64,000 nt of DNA, taken from contig NZ_CP073696.1 of NCBI RefSeq assembly GCF_025264645.1, positions 1,178,001 to 1,242,000 of the forward strand. Direction: 5' to 3'. The number at the start of each line of letters is the position of its first letter. Position 1 is the first letter of the stretch. The translations under genes and the position numbers were made by a program. Below, piece by piece: positions 61,375 through 64,000 of the stretch. Below the pieces are notes generated by a model, which was given only the letters and a program-made list of their open reading frames with translations, was not told where the DNA came from and ran no database searches. The DNA is from Edaphobacter lichenicola (GTDB taxonomy: Bacteria; Acidobacteriota; Terriglobia; Terriglobales; Acidobacteriaceae).

Positions 61375-63455
61375 GTTTCGACTCCGAGCTGCGTGAGTAG
61401 AAACGCGTAATCGAACGCGATCTCTTTCAGGTAGTCGTAGCGTCCCGACGCTCCGCCATGGCCGGCGTCCATGTTGATGTGGAGCAGCAAGGGAGTGTCG
61501 TTCTTCTTCAGGGTTCGCAGCTTTGCAACGTATTTTGCCGGCTCCCAGTACATCACCTGCGAATCGTTCAGACTGGTCTTCACCAGCATTGCGGGGTAGT
61601 CTCCGGCCTTGAGGTTGTCGTAGGGTGAGTAGGATCGCATGTAGGCAAACGCCTCGGCCTCATTCGGATTTCCCCATTCCTCGTACTCAGCCACAGTAAG
61701 CGGAAGGCTGGCATCGAGCATGGTGTTCATCACATCCACAAACGGCACATGAGACAGCACGACCTTGAACAGCTCAGGGCGCTCGTTGACGACTGCGCCC
61801 ATCAGCAACCCGCCAGCACTGCCGCCCTCGATGGCGACACGATTCTTCGCTCCGTACCCCTTTGCGACAAGCTGCTCGGCTACGGCGATGAAGTCGGTAA
61901 ATGTGTTGCGTTTCACCATCATTTTGCCAGCATCGTGCCACGAATCTCCCATCTCGCCACCACCTCGAATGTGGGCATATGCGATCACAACGCCGCGATC
62001 CAGCAACGATAGACGTGATGAGCTGAATCCTATGGAAAGTGGATATCCATATGACCCATATCCATAGATATACAGGGGATTCTTTGAGTCGTGGTTGAAG
62101 TTTTCGCGACGATAGACCACTGAAGCTGGGATCTGTACTCCATCGGACGCCTCAATCCAGACCCGTTCTGAAGCATAGAGCTTGGAATCGAACCCTCCTG
62201 GAACCTCTTGTTGTTTAAGCAAAGTAGAGACGCTCGTTTCTACGTCGTATTCGTAGACTGAAGCGGGCGAAACCAGCGAAGTGTAGCTGTATCGGAAAGC
62301 TTGGGTGTCGAACTCCCGATTGGCATGCGCTCCGGCGGAGTAAACCGGCTCGGGAAACGCGATCTCCTCCGAAGCTCCGAGAGTCGCCGCCTCTCCGAGC
62401 TTCGTCACAGTCAACGTTGGCAAGCCTAGCTTTCTCCGCGAACTTACGCAGAATGAATTGAATACTTCAAAGTCTTCAAGTGGAACATTCACATCGAGCG
62501 GGATAAACTCCACCCAGAAATTCCGATCCGGCGTCTTCACGCTCGTTGTAACAACTCGGAAGTTTTTCCCAACGTCATTCGTACGGATAAAGAACAGGCC
62601 GTCACGATGATCGACGGAATATTCCTGATCATTCACTCGAGACGCAATCATTTGGAACTGTCCCTCAGGTGAATCTGCAGCAAGAAACTGGCATTCACTC
62701 GTGGTATGACTTCCCGCCTCCATCAGCAGGTATTTGCCATCTCGAGTCTTCCCTACGCCGAGATTGAAGCGTTCGTCCTTCTCTTCGTAGACGACAACAT
62801 CGGTCTCTGCTGCGTCGCCGAGCCGGTGACGGAAGAGGTGGTCGTGACGTTTCGTCACCTCATCCTCTGTTGTGTAAAAGAGTGTGGTCGAGTCTGCGGC
62901 CCAAGCTATCGAACCAACGCGTTCGGCAGTGTCAGGTAGATCTTTACCGGTTTTCAAATCGCGTATGTGCAGTGTGTACTGACGAAAACCGGTGTTGTCG
63001 GTCGAGTAAGCCAGCTTGAGGCCGTCCGGGCTTACACTCATGCCGCCAACGGACATGAACGGCTGGCCGACGGCGAGCTGATTTACATCGAGCAAGATCT
63101 CTTCCGGCTGCGACTCATCGAACTTTGGGCCGATAGCCAACCTACGGCAGTGGATGGGATACTGACTACCTTCGAGAGTCCGAACGTAATAAAACCATCC
63201 GCGCTGCAGGTAGGGAACGGATTCGTCGGTCTCTTTGATGTGCGAAAGCATCTCCGCATAGAGCTTGGCTTGCAGCTCTTCTGTCCCGGCCATCACCGAT
63301 TTTGTGTACGTGTTCTCCGCCTCGAGGTAGGTCAGCAGCTCCGGCGAGGACTTGTCCCGCATCCAGCGGTAGTTGTCCTCAAGTGTCTGTCCGTGCAGTG
63401 TGGTGGGCGTGGGTTCCTGTCGGGCGTACGGTGGCGTAGTGGTACTTTGCGTCAT
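61371..63455 (-). CDS. ptrB: oligopeptidase B (S9A prolyl-oligopeptidase family)
   Basis: A 694-residue serine peptidase. I start at ATG 63455 after AGGAG; the frame is open to 63533 but without a better ribosome site. The N-terminal seven-bladed propeller begins EDNYRWMRDKSSPELLTYLE. The catalytic domain has the nucleophile in IEGGSAGGLLMGAVVNE, the Asp in LVKTSLNDSQVMYWEPAKY and the His in NMDAGHGGASGRYDYLKE. The pattern YWEPAKYVAKLR is typical of OPB, which cleaves after basic residues in small peptides. No signal peptide is visible, so it is probably cytoplasmic. Confidence 0.93.
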   Translation of the reverse strand: MTQSTTTPPYARQEPTPTTLHGQTLEDNYRWMRDKSSPELLTYLEAENTYTKSVMAGTEELQAKLYAEMLSHIKETDESVPYLQRGWFYYVRTLEGSQYPIHCRRLAIGPKFDESQPEEILLDVNQLAVGQPFMSVGGMSVSPDGLKLAYSTDNTGFRQYTLHIRDLKTGKDLPDTAERVGSIAWAADSTTLFYTTEDEVTKRHDHLFRHRLGDAAETDVVVYEEKDERFNLGVGKTRDGKYLLMEAGSHTTSECQFLAADSPEGQFQMIASRVNDQEYSVDHRDGLFFIRTNDVGKNFRVVTTSVKTPDRNFWVEFIPLDVNVPLEDFEVFNSFCVSSRRKLGLPTLTVTKLGEAATLGASEEIAFPEPVYSAGAHANREFDTQAFRYSYTSLVSPASVYEYDVETSVSTLLKQQEVPGGFDSKLYASERVWIEASDGVQIPASVVYRRENFNHDSKNPLYIYGYGSYGYPLSIGFSSSRLSLLDRGVVIAYAHIRGGGEMGDSWHDAGKMMVKRNTFTDFIAVAEQLVAKGYGAKNRVAIEGGSAGGLLMGAVVNERPELFKVVLSHVPFVDVMNTMLDASLPLTVAEYEEWGNPNEAEAFAYMRSYSPYDNLKAGDYPAMLVKTSLNDSQVMYWEPAKYVAKLRTLKKNDTPLLLHINMDAGHGGASGRYDYLKEIAFDYAFLLTQLGVET

Positions 63456-63588
63456 TAATTGGAAGCTCCTTTGACAGGATACAGGGTCTCTTAGGACCCG
63501 AGAGGCAACCATAAGTTTGGCCTTTACACCCAATAGGCAGCAGAGAAAAGGCGAAAAGATTTAATTCGCCAGCCGCAGGAGCATATCC

Positions 63589-64000
63589 ATGAAATTCATT
63601 TCAGCGCGCTTACTGTTCCTGGGCGCCGCGCTCTTATCTCCCACCCTTGTTGTGGCTCAGTCCGATCCGATGTCGCCTCCAGCTGCGCAGACCCAGCCAA
63701 CGCAAACACAACCATATCCATCTTCGTCCTCCATGCAGGACTCGGCGCCAAACTCTGGAGATGTCGGCCAGGTAATGAAGGACAAGATCTTCCTGCGGAA
63801 GGCTGCTCAAGGAGGCATGGCGGAGGTCAAGCTCGGTCAACTAGCAGCGCAGAAGGGAAGCAGTGAGGACGTTCGGGCCTTCGGGCAAAGGATGGTGGAC
63901 GATCATACAAAGCTCAACAACGATATGGCACCCGTCGCAGATTCCATGGGTGTGCGACTCCCAAAGGATTTGAGCAAAGAGGATCAGGCCGAATACGACA
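63589..64000 (+). CDS. DUF4142-domain protein, N-terminal part
   Basis: Open from ATG 63589 (AGGAG at 63577-63581) to the right edge without a stop, 137 codons visible. A signal peptide (RLLFLGAALLSPTLVVAQ) is followed by a Pro/Gln/Ser-rich linker of about 40 residues. DUF4142 (helical, ferritin-like) begins near FLRKAAQGGMAEVKLGQLAA with VRAFGQRMVDDHTKLNNDM, including the usual His. Such proteins are secreted and widespread in acidobacteria; the function is unknown. Confidence 0.9.
   Translation, partial: MKFISARLLFLGAALLSPTLVVAQSDPMSPPAAQTQPTQTQPYPSSSSMQDSAPNSGDVGQVMKDKIFLRKAAQGGMAEVKLGQLAAQKGSSEDVRAFGQRMVDDHTKLNNDMAPVADSMGVRLPKDLSKEDQAEYD

Overview
The window looks like a chromosomal segment of an acidobacterium, most likely family Acidobacteriaceae (Granulicella, Edaphobacter and Terriglobus relatives). 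This placement is by protein style only: paired MacB-type permeases, an ADOP-type 800-residue permease, truncated two-component propeller sensors, BON/glycine-zipper proteins, DinB and DUF4142 proteins, and an LpxB gene for a Gram-negative envelope. No rRNA or marker phylogeny is present.

Positions 1-14000 read as an accessory region. It ends at an initiator tRNA gene (13999-14075, minus strand). A tyrosine recombinase (12668-13924) and a small excisionase-like HTH protein (12345-12578) abut the 3' end of that tRNA, which is the classic layout of an integrative element whose other end lies left of the window. The cargo is a NarL-type response regulator, a sensor propeller broken by a deletion and fused to a 5'-truncated SDR dehydrogenase, an intact SDR/DUF427/HExxH-peptidase/SnoaL-like operon, an M13 metallopeptidase with a divergent AraC regulator, a bPH-like secreted protein, a cis-CaaD-like tautomerase, a small divergent XRE pair and a LysR regulator.

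Positions 14253-41303 look like core chromosome. They hold a BON/glycine-zipper envelope protein, an ArsR-SRPBCC pair, DinB and NTF2-like secreted proteins, an ADOP permease, an FkbM methyltransferase, a PpiD-like periplasmic foldase, a FUSC exporter, MalQ, a degenerate 3-hydroxyacyl-CoA dehydrogenase-like protein, two MacB-type permeases, a pentapeptide-repeat protein, an M1-like protein that has lost its HExxH motif, LpxB, a YdeI-like protein with an alpha/beta hydrolase, an ABC exporter, a DUF1223 protein, HemW-like protein and threonine aldolase.

Positions 41324-50412 are signalling and phosphate uptake. A CHASE3 histidine kinase with a single-domain receiver is divergent from a complete phosphate regulon in the order phoB-phoR-pstS-pstC-pstA-pstB-phoU, with a Pho-box-like 11-bp repeat before pstS. 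Positions 50409-56793 encode an AddAB-type recombination nuclease (minus strand). The right end holds an MFS transporter, a CusF-SCO copper chaperone fusion, a small membrane protein, an MsbA-like exporter, oligopeptidase B and the start of a DUF4142 protein that runs off the edge.

I found no CRISPR array, no recognisable defence system and no clear transposase. The most unusual points are the broken sensor/SDR junction, the zinc-finger insertion in the integrase, the two catalytically degenerate enzymes (M1-like and 3HCDH-like), an inverted repeat that covers the start codon of the BON protein, a structured leader before the PpiD-like gene, and an lpxB gene without an ATG, GTG or TTG start at the conserved N-terminus.
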